DNA of 64,000 nucleotides from the NCBI RefSeq assembly GCF_021462225.1, contig NC_061812.1:48341363-48405362 (forward strand), in the 5' to 3' direction. Shown here piece by piece: positions 33,530 through 45,218 of the stretch. Each line of letters begins with the position of its first letter. The stretch's first letter is position 1. The notes beneath the pieces were generated by a model. That model saw only the letters and a list, made by a program, of their open reading frames with translations. It made no database searches and had not been told where the DNA came from. A program made the translations under genes and the position numbers. The DNA comes from Girardinichthys multiradiatus. Taxonomy: Eukaryota; Chordata; Actinopteri; Cyprinodontiformes; Goodeidae.

Positions 33530-34125
33530 TTCTTACTACGTTATAGGCCAGTATCCACACCGTACAGTACATTCAGGGTTAGATGCAATCTAAGAGTCAT
33601 TTGCAAGGTTTAGGGCATCAGTTATTATTGTACTACTATGTTAGCCTTATTTATATTGGCAACATTTGGCTTATGCAGAAAAATGTTGTACTAAGATGGG
33701 AACTTCAGTAATCCTTACTACAGTAAAAGAGATGTGACATTAAACCTGTCACACAGAAAAGGTGTTGGGGAAGAAGAATTAGACCGCAGTAATATATGCA
33801 TAAAATATAATACAAGTCCAGTTTCCTATCGTTTCATTAGATGTAGAGATAGAAATCTCTCTAAGATGTTTCATTATTAACCTTGGAAATCCTTTTTAAC
33901 TAGGAGAATAATGAACTGCTGTCTGATGTACATCTCTGTTAAAGCAGATCTGAAGGGGCTGTTTCCCTGTCCGTGCTTTAAAGAGAGCACGTGTCTCTTG
34001 AAAGATAAAAACGTTACTTAACGTTATTTAAAATGTCTTTACAAAGATTTTTTTATTTGATAACAAATTAGTTCAAACTTAACCTCTGGGTTTAATTACA
34101 GAATTACTCCAAAATATATAAGGGG
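33530..34125. other. Unassigned AT-rich DNA
   Basis: No feature recognised. Confidence 0.4.
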
Positions 34126-34560
34126 TTGTTATAGTTCAGTTTTATTCAGTTTATTTATTTCACAGCAGTTTACAGCACACAGCAATAACACATATCAACC
34201 CAATCAATCAATTAATCTATCAATCTGGCACGTTTTCTTAACAGCCTTAAATCCATCGTTACACAGATAAAAAAAAAAAGAACATAAAACCAAAATTAAA
34301 ATAGAAAAGTAGAAAAACATAAAGACAGAATCCCAGTCAAGAACATACATTCCAAATCGATCATAACTATCAAACAATGCAGTCAAGATCAGTTTATTAT
34401 TCAAACTGGTTAAATTATTGTCTATCTAAGGAAACCCAGGAGACTGCATTGAGTCAGTAACTTGTAGAATGCACTCCTCCTGGATGAGCATGTAGAGACA
34501 ATGGACAGTCGCTTGCATTGTGTCATTGACTTTGCAGCTATCGCTAAACACATGAGCTTA
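34126..34560 (-). mobile_element. L2-like LINE 3' untranslated fragment
   Basis: Minus reading of 34425-34555 (GCTGCAAAGTCAATG, then CTACATGCTCATCCAGGAGG and GGGTTTCCTTAGATAG) matches the 3' untranslated region at 31550-31670. The left end begins with a GTTCAGTTTTATTCAG-like tail. No coding sequence is present. Confidence 0.75.
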
Positions 34561-34795
34561 GAGCCAGTTTAAAGTCTATAGGATGGAGAGCACAGAGTTG
34601 TTCCAAAAAAAATCTTAGCCAATTGCTGTGTCTATGAAAGAGACAAGGTCAAACAAAAAGACAGGAAGGTGTCCAGTAAGGTATCACAGCTAAACAGGAT
34701 GCTAGGCTAGATGTAGCATTTATGAGGAGAAACAATAGAGAGAGAACATAAAGTCCCATTAGAAGAAAGTCCAGCAGAGACCACATTTCATCCAC

Positions 34796-35026
34796 ATGCC
34801 TAGGAAGGTTCATCTTCCCCAGAAGATCCTGATGCAATTCTGTTCAGTTGTGATCGAGTCAGTTCCATGCACTTGTATAACTTTCTGGTTTGCTTCACTA
34901 ACAAATCTGATATCAAAATGTTGTAGCAAACAGCTAATCATCCAGGCCCCATCCAGTAAGGGTATTGTTCAAATACAAGGAAAAGAAAAGAGCAATATCA
35001 TCTTAAACCCTTCACACCAAGGACTA
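34796..35026 (+). pseudogene. LINE reverse transcriptase C-terminal scrap
   Basis: The peptide HLPQKILMQFCSVVIESVPC followed by TCITFWFASLTN and, after frame change, LNPSHQG resembles the C-terminal part of teleost LINE proteins (pattern LPxxxLxxFYxxVIESVLxxxxTxWFGxxT). It is a scrap of about 75 codons. It stops where the repeat starting TAGGGTTGTCACGATAC begins. Confidence 0.6.
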
Positions 35027-35460
35027 GGGTTGTCACGATACTAAAATTTCAAACTCGATATTGATACTAAGAAAAATACTTGATACCCAATACCGTTTTT
35101 GATACTGCGGCAACATTTTATGAAGGCACAGAATTCTTTCTAGTTACACAAAAACAAATGTTAAAATATGACAATAATTTAATTCCTTTATTAGGGCAAA
35201 ACTAATATTTCAGCCCTCATTTAGAAAAAATATATTTCAAGTTGGACTTCCTTGTTTGGCAAAGCAGTAGACAAGGTAACACTTAATAAAGGTGTTAATA
35301 TCCTTTATAGAAGTGTATATTATTTTATTTTCATGACTTATTTTTAGTGTGCCACTGTGTGGTTTCAATATATTTTTTAATTTAGCATGTTAGAATAATT
35401 TGAAACCCCTGGCATTTTGTCTTTATGGTATATTTAAGTTGTATCCTTTTTGTTTAATTG
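35027..35460 (+). mobile_element. Non-autonomous DNA transposon fragment (GTTGTCACGATAC family), copy 1
   Basis: It starts with TAGGGTTGTCACGATACTAA. The segment around 35240-35370 (CTTCCTTGTTTGGCAAAGCA, then ATATCCTTTATAGAAGTGTA) is homologous in the same orientation to 50540-50680. No transposase remains. Its right end is not defined. Confidence 0.55.
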
Positions 35461-35476
35461 ATTGTGGTCAAAGGGC

Positions 35477-35528
35477 CTGAAGTGGGGCTGCCGATGGTAT
35501 GGCCGATGGTATGGCAGCCCCACTTCAG
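35477..35528. repeat. Perfect 16-bp hairpin
   Basis: CTGAAGTGGGGCTGCC (35477-35492) and GGCAGCCCCACTTCAG (35513-35528) are exact reverse complements. The 20-nt loop contains GATGGTATGG twice. Confidence 0.88.
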
Positions 35529-36052
35529 TCAGTCTGCCACAGGGCTGCTGTGGTTACAATTAGAGTTGCCAACCGTCCCTTGAAAAACGGAATCGTCCCC
35601 TATTTAGAATAAAAAGTATGCGTCCCATATTGAGCTGAAACGGGACACACGTAGTCCTGTATTATTAGGTGGATCAAAAATCTTCACTAAAATGTCAATG
35701 GAATTAATAAATGATGGATATTTATATATATTATATTTAACATTATGGTAAATTCATTACCAGCCATATCCTGCTCTGTGACCAATGAGCTGACAGAACC
35801 CTAACACAGGAATATGACAATACATATTTCGGCTCATCTCATTGGCCAGCAGGTGTCGAATCGCGTTTCCCTATCAGATACGGTTTCCCCAGCGTCTCCT
35901 CGCCGCTTACGCGGCAAAAAAGGCACGTGCTTGTTCAGCGCTCATAACCAGGGTGCCGTGCTTCCGCCGCAGGAGATCTACGGACACCGTGAAAGCTCAA
36001 ACAATGTGTTTCGGCGAAGCTGTCCCACTTTTTTGCAACTGTGCTCTCATCC

Positions 36053-36205
<153 letters not shown>

Positions 36206-36216
36206 TAAACCTGTCC

Positions 36217-36609
36217 ATGGATGAGCTTTATGAGGAATGTGTTACTGCAAACAGCCTACTAGAGTGCCTCACTACAGTCTCTCAGGAAAAGGAAAAGTGG
36301 CAGTCCAGTGGAACAGCAGAGAGGAGGATGCAAGTTCTTCAGGCAGCTGACATCCCCAAAATCCAGGCTATTGTACCCTCTGTCCTCAGCATCCCTTCTT
36401 CTACTGGGTTTGTGGAAAATATTTTCTCCCTCATGAAAAATAAGTGGACTGATGTGAGGAACAAATGTTCTACTGAATTAATTAGAATTGAGCTAATTGT
36501 CAGCCTAATTAAGGAAATGTCCTGCTCAGAGTTTTACTCTTTAGTCCTGAAAAACAAACAACTCCTTGCAGCAGCAAGAGCTCAAATGAAATACAAATGG
36601 AAAAAATAG
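36217..36609 (+). pseudogene. hAT transposase C-terminal dimerisation fragment
   Basis: The 130-codon open frame contains the hAT C-terminal signature: PSVLSIPSSTGFVENIFSLM followed by NKWTDVRNKCSTELIRIELI and EMSCSEFYSLVLKNKQLLAA. This domain mediates transposase dimerisation and carries the last catalytic Glu region in hAT proteins. The RNase H-like catalytic core and zinc finger are missing. The ATG at 36217 directly follows the microsatellite and is likely fortuitous. Confidence 0.88.
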
Positions 36610-37200
36610 GTGTTTTCCACATGATTTAGCACTGCACGTTTTAGTTCACAAGTTCACTATTTTTTTTACAACTGTACAGTCATGGCCTTTAAGGCACAAG
36701 TGTTTATGTTTACAACTTTTCTACAGACTTTTTGTTTGCACTAAATGCACTATTACGATAATGTTTTGCATTATACTGTTATGCTTTTTTTATATTGTTT
36801 TAGGTTAAGCAGGACAGAGGTCTTTTCAAGAGTGGTTTATTTATTTTAGAAGGATATTTACTTTAGTCTGGTAATTTTATTATGCAAAAAGAATAAATTA
36901 TTTTATAAATTGCTGAATAATTGTTTTTCCATGGATATTTGTATCAGTCAAAAACATGCATCTAATTAAACTCTGGTTCGAGTCAAATGTTTCCAAAGTC
37001 ATTTCACACAAAGAAAAAGGATTAAACAAATCACCAGGCCGGTAGAGGTGCAGACAGTGGGGTTGGATGGCCCTACCAGGAGGTGTCCCTTATTTATTTA
37101 TTCAGGAGTTGGCAACCCTAGTTACAATGTAGCTTACCACTGTCAATGTGTGAATGTGTATGGTTGGATGACTGATTGTAGAGTAAAGCGCTTTGGAGTA

Positions 37201-38124
37201 CTCGGGCTTTTTGCTGTCCTCACCCTAAGTTTTTCTAGTTTTCACCAGCTAGACAGCAAGATAACGATGCTCCAATAAACAGACTTCTCTTTCTTTTTGC
37301 TGATTTATTCAAGAATGGCCTCTGACTATTGCCTTCTCTTTACCATTGTAAAACTGTAATATACAAATGCATGGTATTAGCTAACTAACATTGCAAACTA
37401 GCTTGTTACATGCTTACTGCAAGCTAAAAAAAAAAACATTTTTATAAATGACTTAAATGTACAACTTATCACAACACTGTTACACAAAACAAAGAGACAA
37501 CTGTTATTTTAGTCATTAACCAATACTTACAGACAAATCTCGTCCAAAACAACAACGTATCAAAGTTGATATCAGCTTTATTTATGAACACTCCGGCATT
37601 ATGTCCCGCCATTTTGGATCTGTCTGCTTCATCTGTTTTCTTTTTTCAGAATAACTAAAACAATGTCACAACACAACCACTAGAGGGAGTTCTAGGGCGA
37701 TTTACAAAAACGTCTTCTCTTCCCCATGTTAAAACAGTCCAACTAAACTAGCAAGCAGAATTAAAGAATAAAGAAGACTAATGGGCTATGTACAATATAA
37801 ACAAGTTGATCAAAGATGGTTGAAAACCATGACCGAAAGAGTGATGCAACATTACCGTGCAATGTTATTTATGTTTGAGAACCAAGGATTATCTTGAAGA
37901 ATCTTGAAATGAAGTTAAGTTAGTCTTGGAACCAACTTAAGCAATAATCAGCAAACCTTTAGACAACCATTCACAATGCAAGATCAGATAAAATATTATT
38001 TTAATAAAATAATGTTTTAAATAATGATCTGCTGAATAAAACCAACTTTCTGGATGACCATTTCTCAACGGTGTTTAATTAGCTGCCTTTATTTATTAAA
38101 ATAATATTTAAAGAAATATTATTT
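37201..38124. other. Unassigned DNA
   Basis: AT-rich, no recognised gene or repeat beyond the retroposon tail ending near 37210. Confidence 0.4.
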
Positions 38125-38139
38125 AGGAAATGGTAAAAT

Positions 38140-38246
38140 CAGTCAGTCAGTCAGTCATTTTCTACCGCTTCTTCCATAGTGGGTCACGTAGGAGCTGGTG
38201 CCTATCTCCAGCACTCTATGGGCGAAAGGCGGGGTACACCCTGGAC
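38140..38246 (-). mobile_element. Small retroposon with TGAC tail and 15-bp target duplication
   Basis: Minus reading gives GTCCAGGGTGTACCCCGCC, GAGATAGGCACCAGCTCC and a (TGAC)n tail. The flanks AGGAAATGGTAAAAT at 38125-38139 and 38247-38261 are identical. The same family occurs on the + strand at 51192-51316. It has no coding capacity and was probably moved by a LINE. Confidence 0.9.
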
Positions 38247-38261
38247 AGGAAATGGTAAAAT

Positions 38262-41200
38262 ATTTAAGGAAATATTTAGAAAAAGAACCAAATCTTTCTG
38301 GAGAAATGGGGCTTAATGGTGTTTACTTAGTTAACAAGTTTAGCAAAACAATGTTTAGGGAAATATTTTACTGGATTGAAAATTAGCTACCTTTTTGGGT
38401 AAATGATCTTAGCAGATTAGCTGTAAGCACACGTGTGTTAGCAGTTAAAGCTAACAAAAGAAGCTGATAGCTTAGCACAAGAATCAAACACACACCTTTA
38501 AAATACCGTTAATAAAAGGGTTAAAATGCATAAGCTCGGATGGCGCGTTTTGATCAATCTTCTGTGTTTAAAATCACCCTTGAAGTAAAGTTTGTCTTAA
38601 CTTAAAAAAACCCCCACAAAAACACAGAACACAAAACTGAGCACGTGCTGAGCAGATAGCCTGCAAGCACTAAGATAGCTGAGTTTCACACAAACAAAAC
38701 CAAACCTTATAAAATTGAAAAACGTTTAGATCATTTCATCCTAAATTACTTCGATCACTCTCCCCAAATCCCTAACCTCGTATGTGAACCGTGCTGAGGA
38801 AATGTTGTCCGGGCGACGACGAAGTTTGAAGAAAGCTCTGTGAACAAAAGATTAGCTTCAGCGGGGCAGCTCGCTCTGTCTGCCGACCAAACTGCAGTTA
38901 CTGCCGTAACCACGGTGATGCGTCCCGTTGTCCTCCCTTTGGGAAACTGCTTCACTTGGCTTGCTGGGAACTCTCTGGAAACAGAGTTTGCTTCCGCAGA
39001 TCTCAGAGAGAAAGTCAAGCAACGCTTGTACCTTAATTACCCCTTTTTAGGGGTTCCAAGGATATCACAATTGTTTACTCTGTGCAACAGTGATGTCTGT
39101 CCTTTTAAGGCCCGTCTTCTGGACGCCAAATATGTAAGAATTATGATTATTGATTAATTAATATTTATCAAGAATTATAATTTAAAATCATAATTTGAAA
39201 AAAATGTATTTCTTAACCAAAAATTACTTACAAATCGAAATCAGAGATGTCCTCTGGTGTTGTAATTATGGCTCAAGGCCCTTGATAATTACAATTATTA
39301 AATTCTCAGTAATAATTGATAACTATTACTAGATGCCGCTGTTTAATCAACCACTTAACCGAAGGTGGGGAACTTTGACCTTATTTTGACAGACAAATCA
39401 CTCTTGCTCAAAATGAACACAAACGCTTTCTCTTTATCTACGTGAATATTTATTAAATCAACAGCCCTGATACACCTCGCTATTCTGATTCAATAATCTT
39501 CACCTAATCAAGCATGCACAAATTCTACACAAAAGGGGTAAAATAACTAACTAAACAAGATAAAACAGCATTGAGTGTGTATGAAAGTCAAACCAGCAGT
39601 TCTGGCAAAAACAAGAAAAAATATAGTACTTAGCAAAGCTTTGGGAGCAGCCTCCACCAGGCTGCAGTCATAAAACCACCAAAGTTGGAGCTTGGTGAAA
39701 CACAAAGAGTCATAAAACCTTTAGGCGGCAACCAGTGGAAAAACAAAGAATGAAGACAAAGGAATAGTGAGTGTTCCACCACGAGGTTCTAGCAGTCCAA
39801 CTTTAAGTTCACCTGAGTCTGCGCTCAGGTGTTCAAACACAGTGAGACACGCACAGCTTCAAGCGTGGTGGCTTTCAGAGTCCAACAGCAATCAAAGTTT
39901 CAATAAGACATTGCATGCACATACAACTTAGTACACATTGGACTATAAGTGGCGATTCTAAATCGCTCTAAAATCCTACTCTATCCTGCCCAAGCTATTT
40001 CTAATAGAAATAAAAACAAAACGGGATTACTTGGTGTCGTCTTCTTTGGAGCAGGGGGAGAGGGAGGGTAGTTTGTTACGCATCCGTAACAAACTCAAAG
40101 ATGGCTGGCCTTCCTCCTTTGGCAAAAGGGGAGAAATATGACGGACCGTCAGCAGTCAACTGGAACAAAAACAGAAGAAACTTTCGTCTCCTTGGAAAAC
40201 CTCTGTGGGTTTTTCTTGGGTTACGTGTTAAATTCACGCCTTCGATCGGTAAAGTAAAGTCTACTGGTCTTCTTATACCAGAAAATTCTTCTCATGAGTT
40301 TGGCCAGCAGGGAGAATTAATGAAAACCCATGTGTGGTTTTTTCTCCAGAATAATGCGCCTCCGTTGCGTGGTAGTCAGTTTCCAGCAGGAGAAAAAGCA
40401 AAGGTTGTGTTCTTGTGTTCTTATATAGCCCACTGTGACATCAGTGCTGCAACACCCCTTCCTATCAGCTGCAATTCCTGCTGGGAGTTGTGGTTGCAGA
40501 CCATCCTGGGGTTTATAGTAGCAGATGACACTGGGAGGTATAGTAGCGAACAAATGGTCCAACAATTGGTACACTCACTATTTTGCACTTTATTATGTTT
40601 TCCAGAAAATATAAAGGTATTTTCTAAAGTTTTGATTGTTTATTTATAATACTTATACTTTTTAAGTGTTGCAGAAATTAATATTAAATACCCACATGTC
40701 CAAATATGTTAGGAAACCAAACAGGCTTTGATAGGCTATCCTAACTTGTTCACATGACGGTATAGCATGTAAATAAACAACAGTATGTTGGGAGCTCCTG
40801 TGGTACCTATTGTAAAGTGTACAGTAACAATGAACCCCTGTCATGTTTGAATAATAATAATAATGATATACAATTATGCTGTTTGAATTTGTTCTATTGT
40901 GCGCCCCACTGTGTACTCAGGCTGCTACACTGAGCCTTATGTCTTTGCCTTTCTATGAGTATAAAGTATTGATGAGGAAAACAATTAGATAAAAGTATTT
41001 ATGCCATGAGAAACACCGACTGGAGGCAGCTTTATATTAGCCTTCCACTATATGACAGTAAAATATGTTGTCTGGTGTGTGGTTATTTTCTCTGAGGTTG
41101 AGCCAGCACTCAGGTTGAAGTCTAACTGTTAGCACCATGCAGTGTTGGGAGCCAACAGGATTTACTGGACGTGGCCTCAGTTCTGGCAGATTTTCACTGC

Positions 41201-41302
41201 CTTAAGTGATGTTTTTTTAATGAAAAAGAGCATTATCAAAAAATACTCAATTATGTATAAAATTAAATTGATTTGGGATTTTGTCTCATTGGAGTTTTTT
41301 AA
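38262..41302. other. Unassigned region; possible LTR-type sequence on the minus strand
   Basis: No protein is recognisable over 3 kb. On the minus strand a good TATA box (GGGCTATATAAGAACAC, about 40433-40417) and a perfect 11-bp inverted repeat AGTTTGTTACG/CGTAACAAACT at 40070-40095 are visible. The ends TGTTACG/CGTAACA resemble LTR ends in this window. A solo LTR or non-autonomous LTR element is possible but not shown. Confidence 0.3.
40070..40095. repeat. Perfect 11-bp inverted repeat
   Basis: AGTTTGTTACG (40070-40080), loop CATC, CGTAACAAACT (40085-40095). Confidence 0.9.
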
Positions 41303-41304
41303 TA

Positions 41305-42863
41305 CAATGCTCCAAAAAAATAAAGGGAACACTTAAACAACACAATATAACTAAGTAAATCAAACTTCTGTGAAATCAAACTGTCCGCTTAGTAAGCAAC
41401 ACTGATTGACAATCAATTTCACAGCTGTTGTGCAAATGTAATAGACAACAGGGGGAAATCTTTGATGATTAGCAAGACACACTCAATAAAGGAGTGGTTC
41501 TGCAGGTGGGGACCACAGACCACTTCTCAGTACCTATGCTTTCTGGCTGATGTTTTGGTCACTTTTGAATGTTGGTGGTGTTTTCACACTCGTGGTAGCA
41601 TGAGACGGACTCTACAACCCAAACAAGTGGCTCAGGTATTGCAGCTCATCCAGGATGGCACATCAATGCGAGCTGTGGCAAGAAGGTTTGCTGTGTCTGT
41701 CAGCGTAGTGTCCAGAGCCTGGAGGCGCTACCAGGAGACAGGCCAGTACACCAGGAGACGTGGAGGAGGACGAAGGAGGGCAACAACCCAGCAGCAGCAC
41801 CGCTACCTCCGCCTTTGTGCAAGGAGGAACAGGAGGAGCACTGCCAGAACCCTGCAAAATGACCTCCAGCAGGCCACAAATGTGCATGTGTCTGCACAAA
41901 TGGTTAGAACCCGACTCCATGAGGATGGTATAAGGGCCCGACATCCACAAATGGAGGTTGTGCTAACAGCCCAACACCGTGCAGGATGCTTGGCATTTGC
42001 CAGGGAACACCAGGACTGGCAAATTCGCCACTGGCGCCTGTGTTCTTCACAGATGAAAGCAGGTTCACACTGAGCACATGTGACAGACGTGACAGAGTCT
42101 GGAGACACCGTGGAGAGCGATCTGCTGCCTGCAACATCCTTCAGCATGACCGGTTTGACAGTGGGTCAGTAATGGTGTGGCGTGGCATTTCCTTGGAGGG
42201 CCATGCGGCCCTCCATGCGCTCGCCAGAGGTAGCCTCACTGCCATTAGGTACGGAGATGAGATCCTCAGACCCCTTGTGAGACCATATGGTGGTGCGGTT
42301 GGCCCTGGGTTCCTCCTAATGCAGGACAATGCTAGACCTCATGTGGCTGGAGTGTGTCAGCAGTTCCTGCAAGATGAAGACATTGAAGCTATGGACTGGC
42401 CCGCCCGTTCCCCAGACCTGAATCCAATTGAGCACATCATGTCTCGCTCCATCCACCAGCGTCACGTTACACCACAGACTGTCCAGGAGTTGGCTTTAGT
42501 CCAGGTCTGGGAGGAGATCCCTAAGGAGACCATCCGCCGTCCAATAAGGAGCATGCCCAGGCATTGTAGGGAGGTCATACAGGCACGTGGAGGCCACACA
42601 TAATACTGAGCCTCATTTTGACTTGTTTTAAGGACATTGCATCATTGTGGATCAGTCTGTAGTGTGTTTTTCTACTTTAATTTTGTGTATGACTCCAAAT
42701 CCAGGTCTCGATTGGTTAATAATTTGATTTCCTTGATGATTTTTGTGTGATTTTGTTGTCAGCACATTCAACTTTGTACAAAACAAAGTATTCCATGAGA
42801 ACATTTTATTCATTCAGATCTAGGATGTGTTATTTGAGTGTTCCCTTTATTTTTTGAGCAGTG
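41305..42863 (+). mobile_element. Complete Tc1-like transposon, second family
   Basis: TA lies on both sides (41303-41304, 42864-42865). The left end CAATGCTCCAAAAAAATAAA and the inverted right end CACTGCTCAAAAAATAAAGG share the following GGGAACACT. The 1.56-kb length and a transposase interrupted by one apparent frameshift fit a Tc1-like element. It differs from the element at 9325-10933 in termini and protein. Confidence 0.94.
41599..42603 (+). pseudogene. Tc1-like DD34E transposase with one frameshift
   Basis: From [20 protein letters not shown] the first frame carries the helix-turn-helix part ([20 protein letters not shown]) and a basic linker ([20 protein letters not shown]). It continues to about 42035, where a single missing base in the TGGCGC-CTGTG region shifts the frame. 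The second frame begins in effect at VFFTDESRF, containing the first catalytic Asp. It continues with LMQDNARPHVAG (second Asp) and SPDLNPIEHIMS (Glu, 34 residues later), ending QARGGHT at 42603. All three catalytic residues are present. The ATG at 41599 is chosen because homology to Tc1 proteins starts there; an upstream ATG (41462) only adds unrelated residues. Confidence 0.92.
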
Positions 42864-42865
42864 TA

Positions 42866-44299
42866 CTAACTGTGAATAATAAATGGCAGAAGGGATTTAT
42901 ATCCCAGTCAGAGATGTGGTAAAAGAAAAGAATTATCTAGAAAAACACACACACACACACACACAGCAGTGCTTTACTCCTGAGCTTTTAGTTCAACTAA
43001 GAGAAAATGAATATCTCAGTAAGCCTCAGTGACTATCGACAGCATTGCGTGTGATTGGGTGTTCTGTGTTTCAGGTGTCCTTACTATTCTTTTGTGAGAA
43101 TGGAAAGGACATTTAGCTTTCTCCAAATGCTCATTCATCACTGTTAGCATTCTTTCTTAAAGCAGGAAGGTCAGGAGAGATTGATTAAAAACCAAAACTC
43201 TTGTGAGAGGAAATTGGATGAGTTGGAATTAATTCTCATTTCAAGTCAAGGTATTGTTGTTGACCTTGTGCACTCAGGGTTACGTGTCTGTATTCACAGA
43301 ACAGGAAGAGGAGGGCAACAGACTGTTATGCTCAAGGGCACAAACAACAGTCTGTTAGGGAGAATAGATTATGTGTTTGCAGTTTTGTCATGTGTTGTTC
43401 TCTTCAACATAATGCATGTTGTGCATGTGCTGGAATGCATTTATATCTGTGTGTTGATTAGAAATGTTTACAGCAGCAGCATGAAAATTCAACTGGCATT
43501 TTAATCAAAGTGTGCATCAAACCGCTCTCTTGCAGCGGCATGACTTAAAGTGGATGGAACGAATTTCCATGTCATGCTGTGAGGTGGAGTGTGACTTAAC
43601 AGCCACAGGGAATCATCAAGATGATGACTCTCTGCCCTGCCTAAAAACTTTGAATTATGCTGTTGTTCTCTATCAGCCTATAATCCTATTACAGACAAAA
43701 CCGAGATATTTTAGACCACAAAGAGGGAAACTTGGTGCTTTTTTAAAAAGTCTTGAAAAATTGCAAGAATGGTTTTTGATTGTTGGAGTAAAATGTGCTT
43801 GTTTGTTGTGTTAGAACTGCCTCCCAGTAGCACACAGCCTCGTTCTGAGGCACTGGTTCACATTAAAGACAGCAACTCCAGCCAGCTCAGCCTAATCAGC
43901 TGGGAATCTGGGTCGTCAGTTTCAAAGAACATTCAGTCTCTTCTGCTTTCTACCCTCTCATTTCACACTTTGTAAATTACAACTCCCACATCTCAGTGCT
44001 GACTGATTATTACAGCTTAGGGTTCCTGGTAGAAAAATGTACGACTAATGAGGAACCTCTGTCTCCACATTCCACCCCTTCCACCCGTCTTTCTCCACTT
44101 GTAAAGTGGCCGCCAGCAAGGCTAAAATTAAACGAGGTTTTGACTTCTTTTTCATTTGTTATATTTTATAATCTCGTCTACTTGTTGTGAGGCAAAAGTT
44201 TATTTAGGATCAACAATAAATGTACTAACAAAAAAAGACATTATTGTTTTTGCTGTCCTTGTTTTTTTAATTCTGTCTTTGTTTCTGTTTCTCTGACAG
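42866..44299. other. Unassigned intronic DNA upstream of copine exon
   Basis: A short CA run lies at 42948-42964. Open frames at 43181-43504 and 43512-43814 show no recognisable domain. No upstream copine exon (end of the first C2 domain) was found by eye. Confidence 0.4.
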
Positions 44300-44363
44300 A
44301 GGAATTCCTGGTAAGAAGTGTGGAACCATCATCTTTACAGCCGAGGAACTCAGCAACTGCCGG
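44300..44363 (+). CDS. cpne5: Copine (cpne5-like) exon: linker before second C2 domain
   Basis: The 64-nt exon follows CTGTTTCTCTGACAG and is followed by GTTAGC. After one phase base it encodes [20 protein letters not shown] and R (21 codons), the conserved sequence that opens the second C2 domain of copines. It ends in phase 0, exactly what the next exon (51796) needs. Copines are calcium-dependent phospholipid-binding proteins with two C2 domains and a von Willebrand A-like domain that move to membranes when calcium rises. The residues AEELSNCR favour copine-5 over copine-8 (LNCCR), from memory of vertebrate sequences. The paralogue (5a or 5b) is not determinable. Confidence 0.85.
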
Positions 44364-44619
44364 GTTAGCATTTAATCAATAAACTCACACCTACTTGCTA
44401 GTAAAAAGACTAACATGGGGTCAGAAAGTTAAGCATTTCAGTCTAAATTCATGGTAGCCATGTTCTAGTTTCCAATTTAAACCTTACCAGGTGAAATTAA
44501 ATGACTGTGCAGAGTTCAGAATATTTGTTAGTTAGCAGAATTAATTATACTATTGCTTAGAAATTTTGGTGATATACTCTCATATATCATTTCATTCTTC
44601 ATTTTGAGACGTTAATCTC

Positions 44620-44790
44620 AAGAGGACATGGATTATGCAGCAGGACAAAGATCCATCTCAGCAAGTCCATCTCTGAATGACTTCGGAAAAACTAAGAAAA
44701 GTTTGGATTTGCTTGGTCAAAATCTGAACCTAAATCTGACTGAGATACTGTGACATGACCCTAAACAGGTCTTTCATGCTGGAATGCTGA
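44620..44790 (+). pseudogene. Tc1-like transposase scrap
   Basis: The nucleotide order CAGCAGGACAAAGATCCATC, CAGCAAGTCCATCTCTGAATG, GGTCAAAATCTGAACC and GAGATACTGTGACATGACC corresponds to the QQDNDPKHT..SPDLNP..WHDL part of Tc1 transposases as known in teleosts. Translated, it is full of stops, so this is an old fragment. No terminal repeats were found. Confidence 0.65.
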
Positions 44791-45218
44791 TGATCTAATG
44801 TATTTCAGTGTGACACAAAATAGCAATAGCAAGAAATCGGCACTGTATACCTGAACCAATCTAGAATTATGAAACCACAATAGAAAAAAATATAGCATTT
44901 TAAACAAGTATCTATATACTGTAAGTATTGAAATATATTTAAAAAGGTTTATATTTACAATAAGTATTTACAAAAAGGACAAACAACAAAGCTTTTGGAT
45001 AATACTATTTATGTGAATGTGAGTCAATGTTTGTAGATATCCTCCACATAGCCATCTCCTAGATCAGCGGTCCCCAACCTTTTTTGGGCCACGGACCGGT
45101 TTAATGTTAGACAATTTTTTCACAGACCGGCAGATAAATACAACAAAATAAAATGATACAACTGGCATAAAAACTGGTATTTTCAAAATATAGTAATAAA
45201 TGTGAATCCACTGTGTAT

